From assembly GCF_001905595.1 (NCBI RefSeq), contig NZ_LIXI01000005.1, positions 558,001 to 622,000 on the forward strand: DNA of 64,000 nucleotides, given 5' to 3'. Below, piece after piece: positions 39,408 to 48,396 of the stretch. The first letter of the stretch is position 1. The number at the start of each line of letters is the position of its first letter. The stretch is from Streptomyces sp. CB00316. Lineage in GTDB: Bacteria > Actinomycetota > Actinomycetes > Streptomycetales > Streptomycetaceae. Position numbers and translations under genes: made by a program. The notes beneath the pieces were generated by a model, which saw nothing but the letters and a program-made list of their open reading frames with translations, had not been told where the DNA came from and made no database searches.

Positions 39408-40397
39408 TCATACGTCAGGGGCGTCCATCACCCGCACCGGGAGCGGCTCCATCGCCCCGCGCAGCGCGGCGGCGAACTCCTCGAACTCGCCGCCCCGCGC
39501 CGACCCGGTCCGCATCGCCAGCGCCACCCGCCGGGTGGGGGCCGGGTGGGCGAAGTACCCGGTGGCCAGGGCGTCGTTGCGCGCGGTCTCCACCGTCACC
39601 GCGGTGCGCGGCAGCAGGGTCACCCCGAGCCCGCCCGCGACCAGCTGGACGAGGGTGGAGAGCCCGGCGGCGGTCGTGGTGACCGGCGCCCCCTCCGTAC
39701 GCCCGGCCTCCCGGCAGATGTCGAGGGCCTGGTCGCGCAGGCAGTGGCCCTCGTCCAGGAGGAGCAGCGGCAGCTGGCGCAGCGCGTCGCGCGGGATGTC
39801 GGCGCGGCCGCCGAGCCAGTGGTCCTGCTCCATGACCAGCACGAAGTCCTCGTCGAAGAGCGGGATCTCGCTCACCCCGGGGACCCCGAGCGGCACGGCG
39901 AGGAGCAGGAGGTCCAGGCGTCCGGCGGCGAGCCCCTCCAGCAGCGAGGAGGTCTGCTCCTCATGGACCTGGAGGTCGAGGTCCGGGTAGCGGTCGTGGA
40001 CGAGCCGGAGCACGGTGGGCAGCAGATACGGGGCGACGGTCGGGATCACGCCGAGCCGGAGCACCCCGGTGAACGGCGCCCGGGCGGCCTCCGCCTCCTC
40101 CATCAGCGCGGCGACGGCCTCCAGCACGACTCCGGTCCGCGCCGCGAGCCGCTCCCCCGCGGGCGAGAGCAGCACCTTGCGCGTCGTACGCTCGATGAGC
40201 TGGACACCCAGTGCCTCCTCCAGGGTGGAGACGGCTCCGGAGAGTGCCGGCTGACTCATCCCGATCGCTGCCGCCGCGTCCCGGAAGTGCAGATGCTCCG
40301 CCACCGCCGCGAAGGCGCGGAGCTGCGACAGGCTGGGCTGCCTGGCGGACTGCCTGGCCGGCTTCTGAGGGCGTATGCCCGGTTTTCCCTGGCCCAC
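39408..40397 (-). CDS. oxyR: OxyR, hydrogen peroxide-sensing LysR regulator
   Basis: The start is set at GTG 40397, which has GGAGG seven bases upstream; the protein has 329 residues. A LysR winged HTH occupies about 22-80 (SLSQLRAFAAVAEHLHFRDAAAAIGMSQPALSGAV). The redox pair C219 and C228 in GHCLRDQALDIC has the eight-residue spacing of OxyR. It is divergent from ahpCD and is expected to activate it when oxidised. Confidence 0.93.
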   Translation of the reverse strand: MGQGKPGIRPQKPARQSARQPSLSQLRAFAAVAEHLHFRDAAAAIGMSQPALSGAVSTLEEALGVQLIERTTRKVLLSPAGERLAARTGVVLEAVAALMEEAEAARAPFTGVLRLGVIPTVAPYLLPTVLRLVHDRYPDLDLQVHEEQTSSLLEGLAAGRLDLLLLAVPLGVPGVSEIPLFDEDFVLVMEQDHWLGGRADIPRDALRQLPLLLLDEGHCLRDQALDICREAGRTEGAPVTTTAAGLSTLVQLVAGGLGVTLLPRTAVTVETARNDALATGYFAHPAPTRRVALAMRTGSARGGEFEEFAAALRGAMEPLPVRVMDAPDV

Positions 40398-40484
40398 TGA
40401 TAGGTACCTCCGATCATCACGCCCGAGTGTAGCTATTTCCCTGATCAATGCACTCTGTGCCAAGGTGGATCTCGTCCAACCCTC

Positions 40485-40512
40485 AGGAAATCTCCCCAAA
40501 GGGGAATTTCCT
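40485..40512. promoter_or_regulatory. Inverted repeat in the ahpC leader
   Basis: AGGAAATCTCCCC, then AAA, then GGGGAATTTCCT, form a near-perfect dyad ending 20 bp before the ahpC start. It could be an mRNA hairpin near the ribosome-binding site or a protein site. It does not show the usual OxyR half-site spacing. Confidence 0.5.
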
Positions 40513-40531
40513 AACGCTGCAAGGAGAGCGC

Positions 40532-41086
40532 GTGCTCACTGTCGGTGACAAGTTCCCCGAGTTCGACCTGACTGCTTGTGTTTCGCTGGAGAGCGGCAAG
40601 GAGTTCGAGCAGATCAACCACAAGACCTACGAGGGCAAGTGGAAGATCGTCTTCGCGTGGCCGAAGGACTTCACTTTCGTCTGCCCCACGGAGATCGCCG
40701 CCTTCGGCAAGCTGAACGAGGAGTTCGCCGACCGCGACGCCCAGGTCCTCGGCTTCTCCGGTGACTCCGAGTTCGTGCACCACGCCTGGCGCAAGGACCA
40801 CCCGGACCTGACCGACCTGCCCTTCCCGATGCTGGCCGACTCGAAGCACGAGCTGATGCGTGACCTCGGCATCGAGGGCGAGGACGGCTTCGCGCAGCGC
40901 GCCGTCTTCATCGTCGACCAGAACAACGAGATCCAGTTCACGATGGTGACCGCCGGTTCCGTGGGCCGTAACCCCAAGGAGGTCCTGCGGGTCCTCGACG
41001 CCCTGCAGACCGACGAGCTGTGCCCGTGCAACTGGACCAAGGGGGAGAACACCCTCGACCCGGTCGCCCTCCTCTCGGGCGAGTGA
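40532..41086 (+). CDS. ahpC: Alkyl hydroperoxide reductase AhpC (peroxiredoxin)
   Basis: This 184-residue 2-Cys peroxiredoxin has peroxidatic Cys51 in FTFVCPTE and C-terminal cysteines 164 and 166 in ELCPCNW, of which one is the resolving residue. GTG 40532 with AAGGAG gives VLTVGDKFPEFDL, the family start. It reduces organic peroxides and is recharged by AhpD. It is divergent from oxyR and forms an operon with ahpD (10-bp gap). Confidence 0.96.
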   Translation: MLTVGDKFPEFDLTACVSLESGKEFEQINHKTYEGKWKIVFAWPKDFTFVCPTEIAAFGKLNEEFADRDAQVLGFSGDSEFVHHAWRKDHPDLTDLPFPMLADSKHELMRDLGIEGEDGFAQRAVFIVDQNNEIQFTMVTAGSVGRNPKEVLRVLDALQTDELCPCNWTKGENTLDPVALLSGE

Positions 41087-41096
41087 GCTGATACCC

Positions 41097-41630
41097 ATGG
41101 CTCTCGATGAACTCAAGTCCGCCATACCGGACTTCGCCAAGGACCTGAAGCTGAACCTCGGTTCGGTCATCGGCAACAGCGACCTCCCGAAGCAACAGCT
41201 GTGGGGGACCGTGCTGGCCTGCGCGATCGCCTCGCGTTCGCCGCGGGTGCTGCGTGAGCTGGAGCCCGAGGCGAAGGCCAACCTGTCGCCCGAGGCGTAC
41301 GCCGCGGCGAAGTCGGCGGCCGCCGTCATGGCGATGAACAACGTCTTCTACCGCACCCGGCACCTGCTGTCGGACCCGGAGTACGGCACGCTCCGCGCGG
41401 GCCTGCGGATGAACGTCATCGGCAACCCGGGCGTGGAGAAGGTCGACTTCGAGCTGTGGTCGCTCGCCGTCTCCGCGATCAACGGCTGCGGCCAGTGCCT
41501 GGACTCCCACGAGCAGGTGCTCCGCAAGGCCGGCGTGGACCGCGAGACCATCCAGGAGGCCGTCAAGGTCGCCTCGGTGATCCAGGCGGTCGGTGTGACC
41601 CTCGACGCCGAGGCCGTACTCGCCGAGTAG
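41097..41630 (+). CDS. ahpD: Alkyl hydroperoxidase AhpD
   Basis: This 177-residue all-helical protein has the AhpD catalytic set: C131, C134 and H138 in CGQCLDSHE. Actinobacterial AhpD reduces oxidised AhpC using lipoyl proteins as electron donor. It is the second gene of the OxyR-linked operon and ends in a strong hairpin. Confidence 0.96.
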   Translation: MALDELKSAIPDFAKDLKLNLGSVIGNSDLPKQQLWGTVLACAIASRSPRVLRELEPEAKANLSPEAYAAAKSAAAVMAMNNVFYRTRHLLSDPEYGTLRAGLRMNVIGNPGVEKVDFELWSLAVSAINGCGQCLDSHEQVLRKAGVDRETIQEAVKVASVIQAVGVTLDAEAVLAE

Positions 41631-41650
41631 TCACCCGCACCACCCCTGAT

Positions 41651-41700
41651 ACGGAGAAGAGCCCCGAGGACGACCGACCGTCCCCGGGGCTCTTCTCCGT
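41651..41700. terminator. Hairpin terminator
   Basis: ACGGAGAAGAGCCCCG and CGGGGCTCTTCTCCGT form a perfect 16-bp stem. It serves the converging ahpD and AI-2E transporter genes. Confidence 0.88.
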
Positions 41701-41711
41701 CCGCTGTACGC

Positions 41712-43082
41712 CTACTTCTCCGGCGGTTCCAGGGACGCGGCCGGGGTGACGGGCCCGTCCGCCACCTCCTGCGGGGTCGGCGGTGACGTCGGGGCGCCTC
41801 CCAGCGCGGTGGCCCCGCGCCGGCCGCCGACCGGCGCGGGGGTCGCGTACGACCGCAGATAGCCGACCACCGTGTTGACGACGGCAACCAGCGGTACGGC
41901 GACCACCGCGCCGCCGATGCCCGCGACCAGGCCGCCCGTCGCCACCGCGAGGACCACGGCCAGCGGATGGACCCGCACCGCCCGGCCGAGGATGAACGGC
42001 TGGAGGATGTGGCCCTCGATCTGCTGCACCGCCAGAACCACCACCAGCACCATCAGCGCGGTGAACACGCCCTCGGTGACCAGCGCGACGACCACCGCCA
42101 GCGCCCCGGAGACCACGGCACCCAGCAGCGGGATGAAGGCGAACAGGAAGATGAACACGGCCAGCGGCACCGCGAGCGGCACATTGAGGAAGTAGAGGCC
42201 GAGGCCGATGAAGATGGCGTCGATCAGGGCGACCAGCACCGTGCCGCGTACGTAGGCGGTCAGGGTCCGCCAGGCGCGCGGCCCGGCCCCCGCGACCCCG
42301 GGGCGGGCGGCGGCGGGCACCAGCTTCAGCGACCACTCCCAGATGCGCCTGCCGTCGTAGAGCAGGAAGAGCGTGGAGAACATCGCCAGCAGCAGGCCGG
42401 TGAGGAACTCCACCATGAAGGTGACGCCCTGGAGCCCGGCGGAGGTGATCTCCTCCGTGTTGGTGCCGATGGTGTCGTTGAGGTTCTTGGCGATGTCGTT
42501 GATCTGCGACTCGGTGACGTGGAAGGGGCTGTCCAGCAGCCAGCGCTTCAACTCGTCGATGCCGTCGCGGACCCGGTCGGAGAGCGTGTCGAGGTTCTCC
42601 ATCACCTGCCACACGACGAACCAGCCGACCAGGCCGATGATGACGAACCCGAGCACGGCCGTCACGGCGGTGGCGAGCCCGTGCGGCAGTCCGTACCGCT
42701 TGAGCCGGACGACGGTCGGCTGGAGCATCGCGGTGACGAGCAGGGCGGCGGAGAAGGCGAGGACCACCAGTTGGATGGCGCTGATCACCTGCATCAGCAC
42801 CCAGAGGGTCCCGGCGAGGACGAGCAGCCGCCACCCCGCCTCGGCCGCGACCCGCATCCCCCACGGGATCGCGGCGACGGGATCGGGCTTGGCGGCGACG
42901 GAGGGGGCGTACGTGGGGGGCGCGGGAACCTGGCCGGGGTCGTCCGGGGCGGCGTCGGCCGCTCCGTTCACTCCGAAGGGGTCGTCATCCGCGGCGGCGC
43001 GCTCCCGGCGCTCTTCCAGGCGTGCGCCCAGCTCCGTCAGTTCGGACCCGAAGCGGCCCAGCCAGCCCGGTAGTTTCGACAT
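41712..43082 (-). CDS. AI-2E family transporter
   Basis: The protein has 456 residues. A charged N-terminal tail (1-75) is followed by the PerM/TqsA-type core of about eight helices, including FIFLFAFIPLLGAVVSG and HILQPFILGRAVRVHPL, the conserved segments of this family. Despite the name, members transport diverse substrates; the one here is unknown. ATG 43082 follows GAAAGAG. It is monocistronic between two hairpins. Confidence 0.87.
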   Translation of the reverse strand: MSKLPGWLGRFGSELTELGARLEERRERAAADDDPFGVNGAADAAPDDPGQVPAPPTYAPSVAAKPDPVAAIPWGMRVAAEAGWRLLVLAGTLWVLMQVISAIQLVVLAFSAALLVTAMLQPTVVRLKRYGLPHGLATAVTAVLGFVIIGLVGWFVVWQVMENLDTLSDRVRDGIDELKRWLLDSPFHVTESQINDIAKNLNDTIGTNTEEITSAGLQGVTFMVEFLTGLLLAMFSTLFLLYDGRRIWEWSLKLVPAAARPGVAGAGPRAWRTLTAYVRGTVLVALIDAIFIGLGLYFLNVPLAVPLAVFIFLFAFIPLLGAVVSGALAVVVALVTEGVFTALMVLVVVLAVQQIEGHILQPFILGRAVRVHPLAVVLAVATGGLVAGIGGAVVAVPLVAVVNTVVGYLRSYATPAPVGGRRGATALGGAPTSPPTPQEVADGPVTPAASLEPPEK

Positions 43083-43152
43083 GTCTCTTTCCCTTCCCCC
43101 ATCTTCGCTCCCCAGCGCTGCCCTGGATCGCCGGATGCGACCGTACACGCGC

Positions 43153-43186
43153 GAGGCCCCCCACCGCGTTCGCGGTGGGGGGCCTC
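43153..43186. terminator. Hairpin terminator
   Basis: GAGGCCCCCCACCGCG and CGCGGTGGGGGGCCTC form a perfect 16-bp stem with a TT loop, just past the stop of the gene at 43203. Confidence 0.85.
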
Positions 43187-43202
43187 GGGAGGGCTGTTCG
43201 CC

Positions 43203-43925
43203 CTAGTACCAGTTGTTGGCCTGCCAGAAGGACCAGGCGCCGCACGGGGAGCCGTAGCGGCTGTCCATGTAGCTGAGGCCCCACTTGATCTGGGTGGCCG
43301 GGTTGGTCTGCCAGTCGGCGCCGGCGGAGGACATCTTGTGGCCCGGGAGGGCCTGCATCAGTCCGTACGCACCGGAGGACGGGTTGGTCGCACGGTAGTT
43401 CCAGGTCGACTCGTGGTTCACGATGTTGCTGAAGCACTGGAACTGGTCCGCCGGGACCATCTGACGGGCCATCGCCTGCACCTGGGCCACGGTGTACGAG
43501 CCCTGCGCGGAGAACGAGGAGGCGTCGCGGACGGAGGACCGGCTGGCACGCTCGGCCTCTTCCTTTTCCTTCTTCGCCTTCTCCGCGGCCTGGCGCTCGG
43601 CCTCGGCCTTCGCCTCGGCCGCGGCCTTCTTGGACTTGGCGTCCTTGGCGGCCTGCAGGCGGGCGGACTCCTCGGCCGACTTCTTCGCGGCGGAGTCGGC
43701 CGCGGATGCCTGGGCATCGGCCTGCTGCGTCAGCGAAGCGGTCTGGACCTGGGCCTGCTGGCCCGCGGGGATGTCTGCGAGCAGCGTGGTGTCGGCTGCG
43801 GCAGCCTCGAAGTTGTTGTCGTCGGCGGCAGGTGCGCCGCCCGCAGCAACGCCTACGACGGCGCCAACGGTGGTGACCGCAGTGGCAGATGCCACGGCGA
43901 ACCCCCGGACCGAGATCCGGCTCAC
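43203..43925 (-). CDS. Secreted lytic transglycosylase-like protein
   Basis: GTG 43925 with AAGGA gives 240 residues. A signal-type hydrophobic segment (about 8-30) is followed by a coiled-coil Ala/Lys/Glu-rich spacer (about 60-130). A C-terminal SLT/aggregation-promoting-factor-like domain (about 160-240) has NIVNHESTWNYRATNPSSGAYGLMQALPG, with E as the likely catalytic residue, and ends SFWQANNWY. It probably cleaves cell-wall glycan outside the cell. A long leader precedes it. Confidence 0.85.
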   Translation of the reverse strand: MSRISVRGFAVASATAVTTVGAVVGVAAGGAPAADDNNFEAAAADTTLLADIPAGQQAQVQTASLTQQADAQASAADSAAKKSAEESARLQAAKDAKSKKAAAEAKAEAERQAAEKAKKEKEEAERASRSSVRDASSFSAQGSYTVAQVQAMARQMVPADQFQCFSNIVNHESTWNYRATNPSSGAYGLMQALPGHKMSSAGADWQTNPATQIKWGLSYMDSRYGSPCGAWSFWQANNWY

Positions 43926-44314
43926 ATGGTGTCCTTCCAGCATCGTCCGCTTAGGTGACCTCGCGGGCGCGTTCGTGCCCCTGGCGCTGGCCTCCCTACT
44001 GCGTGGGTCACGGGAGGCACGGGCCCGTTGGGCAACCCCGGTGGAGGGGTCGCCGCGTGGTGCTCGCGGGCGGCATACGGGCGTCTCGTGTTGAGTTGTG
44101 TGGTGCGTGGCGCCTCTGGAGGTGCCCAAGTGCCGTATGCGGGGCCTGACGGAAGCAAGACTCTGCCGGACAGGGACGCCACAGGGCAATTCCCTGTCGC
44201 GTGGGAAAGCTCACACTCCGTTTGGGCCATCGTTTCTGCGGAAATGACGGCGCAACATGATGCCGCCCGGCTAGAGTGCTTGGCTCGCCGGGCGGCATCA
44301 ACAGGACATGCGGG
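43926..44314 (-). promoter_or_regulatory. Long structured leader, possible riboswitch
   Basis: About 390 bases lie between the wall-hydrolase gene and PhoH with no supportable gene. On the minus strand there are several GC hairpins, one at 44181-44197 (ACAGGG loop CCCTGT). Cell-wall hydrolase genes of Streptomyces often carry the c-di-AMP (ydaO) riboswitch. I cannot fit this sequence securely to that consensus, so the assignment is a guess. Confidence 0.3.
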
Positions 44315-45637
44315 TCAGATGTGCCCTTCCTCCAGCATTTCGGTCACCAGTGCGGCGATCTGCGAACGCTCCGAACGCGTGAGCGTCACATGGGCGAAGA
44401 GCGGATGCCCCTTCAGCCTCTCGACCACGGCGACGACTCCGTCGTACCGGCCGACCCTGAGGTTGTCCCGCTGGGCCACGTCATGGGTGAGCACCACGCG
44501 TGAATTCGCCCCGATCCGGGACAACACGGTCAGCAGCACGTTGCGTTCGAGGGACTGCGCCTCGTCCACGATCACGAACGCGTCGTGGAGCGAGCGGCCG
44601 CGGATGTGGGTGAGCGGCAGGACCTCCAGCATCCCGCGCCCCAGCACCTCCTCAATGACCTCGCGCCCGGCGACCGCCGAGAGCGTGTCGAAGACCGCCT
44701 GCGCCCAGGGGCTCATCTTCTCGGCCTCGCTGCCGGGGAGATAGCCGAGCTCCTGGCCGCCCACCGCGTACAGCGGGCGGAAGACCATCACCTTCTTGTG
44801 CTGCTGGCGCTCCAGCACCGCCTCCAGGCCGGCGCAGAGGGCGAGGGCCGATTTGCCGGTGCCGGCCCGGCCGCCCAGCGAGACGATGCCGACGTCCTGG
44901 TCGAGGAGCAGATCGAGGGCGATCCGCTGCTCGGCGCTGCGCCCGTGGATCCCGAAGGCCTCCCGGTCGCCCCGCACGAGCCGCACATCGCCCTCCGCCG
45001 TCACCCGGCCGAGCGCCTTGCCGCGCTCGGACTGGAGGACCAGGCCGGTGTGGACGGGCAGCTCTGCGGCCTCGGGGACGTAGAGCGTCTCCTCGGTGAA
45101 GAGCAGGTCGACCTGCTCCCCCGAGAGGGACAGCTCCGTCATTCCGGTCCAGCCGGAGTCGGTGATGGCGAGTTCGGCGCGGTACTCCTCGGCGAGGAGG
45201 CCGACCGAGGAGGCCTTGATCCGCAGGGGCAGGTCCTTGGAGACGACCGTGACGTCGTACCCCTCCGCCTGGAGGTTGCGCGCGACCGCGAGAATCCGTG
45301 AGTCGTTGTCCCCCAGCCGGTATCCGGCGGGCAGGACACCGGGGTCGGAGTGGTTGAGCTCGACGCGGAGCGTCCCGCCCAGATCCCCGAGCGGGATCGG
45401 GGCGTCCAGCCGGCCGTACCGGATCCGGAAGTCGTCCAGCAGGCGCAGGGCCTGCCGGGCGAAGTATCCGAGCTCCGGATGGTGCCGTTTGGCCTCCAGC
45501 TCCGTGACCACCACGATCGGCAGCACGACTTCGTGCTCGTCGAAGCGGGCCATGGCGCCGGGATCGGCCAGCAGGACGCTGGTGTCGAGAACGTATGTGC
45601 GCCTGTCGGGCATGCGGCGCTTGCTGCTGGTCACCAC
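44315..45637 (-). CDS. PIN-PhoH family protein (PhoH2)
   Basis: The protein has 440 residues. The N-terminal PIN RNase domain (about 14-150) has acidic residues in YVLDTSVLLADP, VVTELEAKR and GDNDSRILAVA. The C-terminal PhoH ATPase (about 230-440) has Walker A GGRAGTGKSALAL and Walker B FVIVDEAQSLE. PIN-PhoH fusions act as RNA helicase-RNases. It stands alone with no antitoxin gene upstream. Confidence 0.92.
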   Translation of the reverse strand: MVTSSKRRMPDRRTYVLDTSVLLADPGAMARFDEHEVVLPIVVVTELEAKRHHPELGYFARQALRLLDDFRIRYGRLDAPIPLGDLGGTLRVELNHSDPGVLPAGYRLGDNDSRILAVARNLQAEGYDVTVVSKDLPLRIKASSVGLLAEEYRAELAITDSGWTGMTELSLSGEQVDLLFTEETLYVPEAAELPVHTGLVLQSERGKALGRVTAEGDVRLVRGDREAFGIHGRSAEQRIALDLLLDQDVGIVSLGGRAGTGKSALALCAGLEAVLERQQHKKVMVFRPLYAVGGQELGYLPGSEAEKMSPWAQAVFDTLSAVAGREVIEEVLGRGMLEVLPLTHIRGRSLHDAFVIVDEAQSLERNVLLTVLSRIGANSRVVLTHDVAQRDNLRVGRYDGVVAVVERLKGHPLFAHVTLTRSERSQIAALVTEMLEEGHI

Positions 45638-45956
45638 GGAAGGACGTACCCCCTCGGACGAGGTCGGGGAGTGCGACGAACGGTCGCGGAGCTTCCCGAA
45701 GGGAGAGGACGGACCGGGATCGGGCCCCTGCGCTCGGGCCGGACCGCGGCCTCCGCGTCGGCCGCAGGCTGACTGCGTCTACGGTCCTTCGTGTGCAAAG
45801 GGCCTCCCGGGCGAGCGGACTGGGCGCCGCTCACTTGGATGCGACATCCGCCTGGTTGGTGACCGGATGTCGACCTGTCAGGGGTATTCCCTGTTCGGCC
45901 CGAAGCCATGCCGCCGCATATGACACGGTGTGGAGAAGTCCCGGTGGACGCGCGAT
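45638..45956. other. Intergenic region, no gene seen
   Basis: This is the upstream region of the PhoH gene. I see no ORF with protein-like composition and no clear site. Confidence 0.4.
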
Positions 45957-45978
45957 GGCTCCCCTATATGGGGGAGCC
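45957..45978. terminator. Hairpin terminator of the prenyl transferase gene
   Basis: GGCTCCCC and GGGGAGCC form an 8-bp stem with a TATAT loop, 27 bp past the stop. Confidence 0.7.
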
Positions 45979-46005
45979 GTCGGGGAACGCGGGTGAGGGG
46001 GCCGT

Positions 46006-46767
46006 TCAGGCCCCGTAGCGCCGGTGGCGGGCGGCGTAGTCGCGCAGCGCCCGCAGGAAGTCGACCTTGCGGAAGGCCGGCCAGAAGACCTCGCAGAAGT
46101 AGTACTCCGAATGGGCGCTCTGCCAGAGCATGAAGCCCGACAGACGCTGCTCGCCGCTCGTCCGGATCACCAGGTCGGGGTCGGGCTGGCCGCGGGTGTA
46201 GAGGTGCTCGGAGATCAGGTCGGTGGAGACGATCTCCGCCAGCTCCTCGAAGGTCGTGCCCCGCTCCGAGTGCTCCAGGAGCAGCGAGCGGACGGCGTCC
46301 GCGATCTCCTGGCGGCCGCCGTAGCCGACCGCGACATTGACGATTATCCCGTCGACGTGGGACGTCGACTGCTCGGCCTCCTTGAGCACCGTCTGCGTCT
46401 CGGCGGGCAGCAGGTCGAGCGTGCCGACGTGGTGGACGCGCCACCGGCCGTCGGCGGCGAGGTTGCGCACGGTGTTCTCGATGATGCCCAGGAGCGGCTT
46501 GAGCTCGTGCTCGGGCCGGTCGAAGTTGTCCGTGGAGAGCATCCAGAGGGTGACGACCTCGACATCGGTCTCGCTGCACCAGCCGAGCAGCTCGGAGATC
46601 TTGTCCGCGCCCGCCTGGTGACCCTGCACGGCCGAGCCGCCGGACGCCTTCGCCCACCGGCGGTTGCCGTCGAGGATGACCCCGATGTGCTTCGGCACCT
46701 GGTCGTGGTCCAGGCGGCCTTCCACCCGGCGCGCGTAGAGCCTGTACACCAGGTCGCGGAAGTTCAC
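46006..46767 (-). CDS. Isoprenyl (cis-prenyl) transferase, UppS-like
   Basis: GTG 46767 (VNFRDLVYRLYARRVEGRLD) follows GAGAGGG and gives 253 residues. Conserved UPP-synthase regions are HIGVILDGNRRWAKA with catalytic D33, TLWMLSTDNFDRP, VNVAVGYGGRQEI, DLVIRTSGEQRLSGFMLWQ and EYYFCEVFWPAFR. It elongates prenyl diphosphates to the lipid carrier used in wall synthesis. Streptomycetes often have two such genes; which product length this one makes is not clear. Confidence 0.92.
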   Translation of the reverse strand: MNFRDLVYRLYARRVEGRLDHDQVPKHIGVILDGNRRWAKASGGSAVQGHQAGADKISELLGWCSETDVEVVTLWMLSTDNFDRPEHELKPLLGIIENTVRNLAADGRWRVHHVGTLDLLPAETQTVLKEAEQSTSHVDGIIVNVAVGYGGRQEIADAVRSLLLEHSERGTTFEELAEIVSTDLISEHLYTRGQPDPDLVIRTSGEQRLSGFMLWQSAHSEYYFCEVFWPAFRKVDFLRALRDYAARHRRYGA

Positions 46768-46989
46768 TGAGTTCACCCTCTCGGTTCCGTACGGGCACGG
46801 GGCCCGCCCTCCCCGTCGCCGGGGGGTCATCCGGGGTCCGCCCCCGCAGGGGAACGCCGCGCGGTCCGCACGGACCCGCGCGGGTACGAGCCGCGCCGCA
46901 CGTCGGCTTTCCCCGAAGCCGCCACATTACTGCGATCGGGTCACGGGGGCCCAACCCGGTCTGTCACAACTCCGTGATAAGGAGGGAAA

Positions 46990-48039
46990 ATGACTGATTA
47001 CCTCTCCCCCGACCTCCTCTACCGCGCTGCCGACACGCGCTACGACACGATGCGATACCGCCGCACCGGACACAGCGGGCTCAAGCTGCCCGCCCTCTCG
47101 CTGGGCCTGTGGCACAACTTCGGCGACGACCGGTCGCTGGACTCCCAGCGGGCGATCCTGCGCCGCGCCTTCGATCTCGGAGTCACCCATTTCGACCTGG
47201 CCAACAACTACGGTCCGCCGCCCGGCTCGGCCGAGCTGAACTTCGGCAAGCTGTTCGCGCAGGATTTCGCCCCGTACCGGGATGATCTGGTCATCTCCAC
47301 CAAGGCCGGCTATCTGATGCGCCCCGGCCCGTACGGCGAGTGGGGCTCCCGCAAGTACCTGCTGTCCTCGCTCGACGCCTCGCTGAAGCGGATGGGCCTG
47401 GAGTACGTCGACATCTTCTACTCGCACCGCTTCGACCCGCACACCCCGCTGGAGGAGACGATGGGCGCCCTGGCGTCCGCCGTGCGGCAGGGCAAGGCAC
47501 TGTACGCGGGCGTCTCCTCGTACAACGCCGAGCAGACCGCCGAGGCGGCCGGGTTGCTGCGGGAGATGGGCGTCCCGGCCCTGATCCACCAGCCGTCCTA
47601 CTCCATGATCAACCGCTGGATCGAGGACGACGGCCTGCTCGACACCCTGGAGGCGGCCGGAATGGGCTGCATCTCCTTCGTGCCGCTCGCCCAGGGCCTG
47701 CTCACCGACAAGTACCTGAAGGGCATCCCGGAGGGCTCGCGCGCCACCCAGGGCAAGTCGCTGGACCCGGGCCTGCTCTCGGACGAGGTCCTGCGCCGGC
47801 TGCGCGGCCTGAACGACATCGCGCAGGGCCGCGGCCAGTCGCTCGCCCAGCTGGCCATCGCGTGGGTGCTCCGCGACAGCCGTATGACGTCGGCGCTGAT
47901 CGGCGCGTCGAGCGTGCGGCAACTGGAGGAGAACGTGGCGGCGCTGGCCGGACCGGCGCTGACGGCCGGGGAGCTGAAGGAGATCGACGCCTTCGCCGTG
48001 GACACCGAGGGCACCAACATCTGGGCCGGACGCGGCTGA
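46990..48039 (+). CDS. Aldo-keto reductase (YghZ/MgrA-like)
   Basis: This 349-residue TIM-barrel AKR starts YRRTGHSGLKLPALSLGLWHNFG. Catalytic residues are D in FDLANNYGPPPGSAE, K in STKAGYLM and H in FYSHRFDP. The NADPH-binding C-terminus has ALIGASSVRQLEENV and ends TNIWAGRG. Members are annotated as L-glyceraldehyde-3-phosphate reductases that detoxify sugar aldehydes. A perfect AAGGAGG site precedes the ATG. Confidence 0.92.
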   Translation: MTDYLSPDLLYRAADTRYDTMRYRRTGHSGLKLPALSLGLWHNFGDDRSLDSQRAILRRAFDLGVTHFDLANNYGPPPGSAELNFGKLFAQDFAPYRDDLVISTKAGYLMRPGPYGEWGSRKYLLSSLDASLKRMGLEYVDIFYSHRFDPHTPLEETMGALASAVRQGKALYAGVSSYNAEQTAEAAGLLREMGVPALIHQPSYSMINRWIEDDGLLDTLEAAGMGCISFVPLAQGLLTDKYLKGIPEGSRATQGKSLDPGLLSDEVLRRLRGLNDIAQGRGQSLAQLAIAWVLRDSRMTSALIGASSVRQLEENVAALAGPALTAGELKEIDAFAVDTEGTNIWAGRG

Positions 48040-48113
48040 CGCCTGGTCGCGGGGCTCAGGGGGCCCGGAGGGCTTGGGGGAACTCCGGCGGGTGAGGGTC
48101 CGGGGCCGGGCAG

Positions 48114-48153
48114 AAAAAACGGGCCGGTCCGTGGGGGGATACGGACCGGCCCG
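48114..48153. terminator. Hairpin terminator with A tract
   Basis: CGGGCCGGTCCGT and ACGGACCGGCCCG form a 13-bp stem preceded by AAAAAA. It lies past the aldo-keto reductase gene. Confidence 0.8.
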
Positions 48154-48396
48154 AGGGGGGGTTTCCACCATAACCCTTCATAAGTGCTGCCGCGTGCCGC
48201 GCCACTCCACAACTACTCTCCGGATGTGCCTGACTCCGTAACGGGGCCGGGAGGAGGCCCGTCGGCCAGGGCTCACGGCCCGGATTCGTCCCCGGTGTCG
48301 AGGGGGCGCGGAACGGCGCGGACTTGACGCCACGCGGGGGCGGGGCGGCCGCCCTTGCGGACAGAAGCCGACCTGAAGGGGCCCTAGGTTCGTTCC

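Noticed and set aside
44315..45637. PIN-PhoH gene as a toxin-antitoxin unit
   Set aside because: No small antitoxin frame is present upstream. The fusion is a common housekeeping gene in actinobacteria.
46935..46955. A GGGCCCA half-site before the aldo-keto reductase gene
   Set aside because: No partner half-site at the required spacing.
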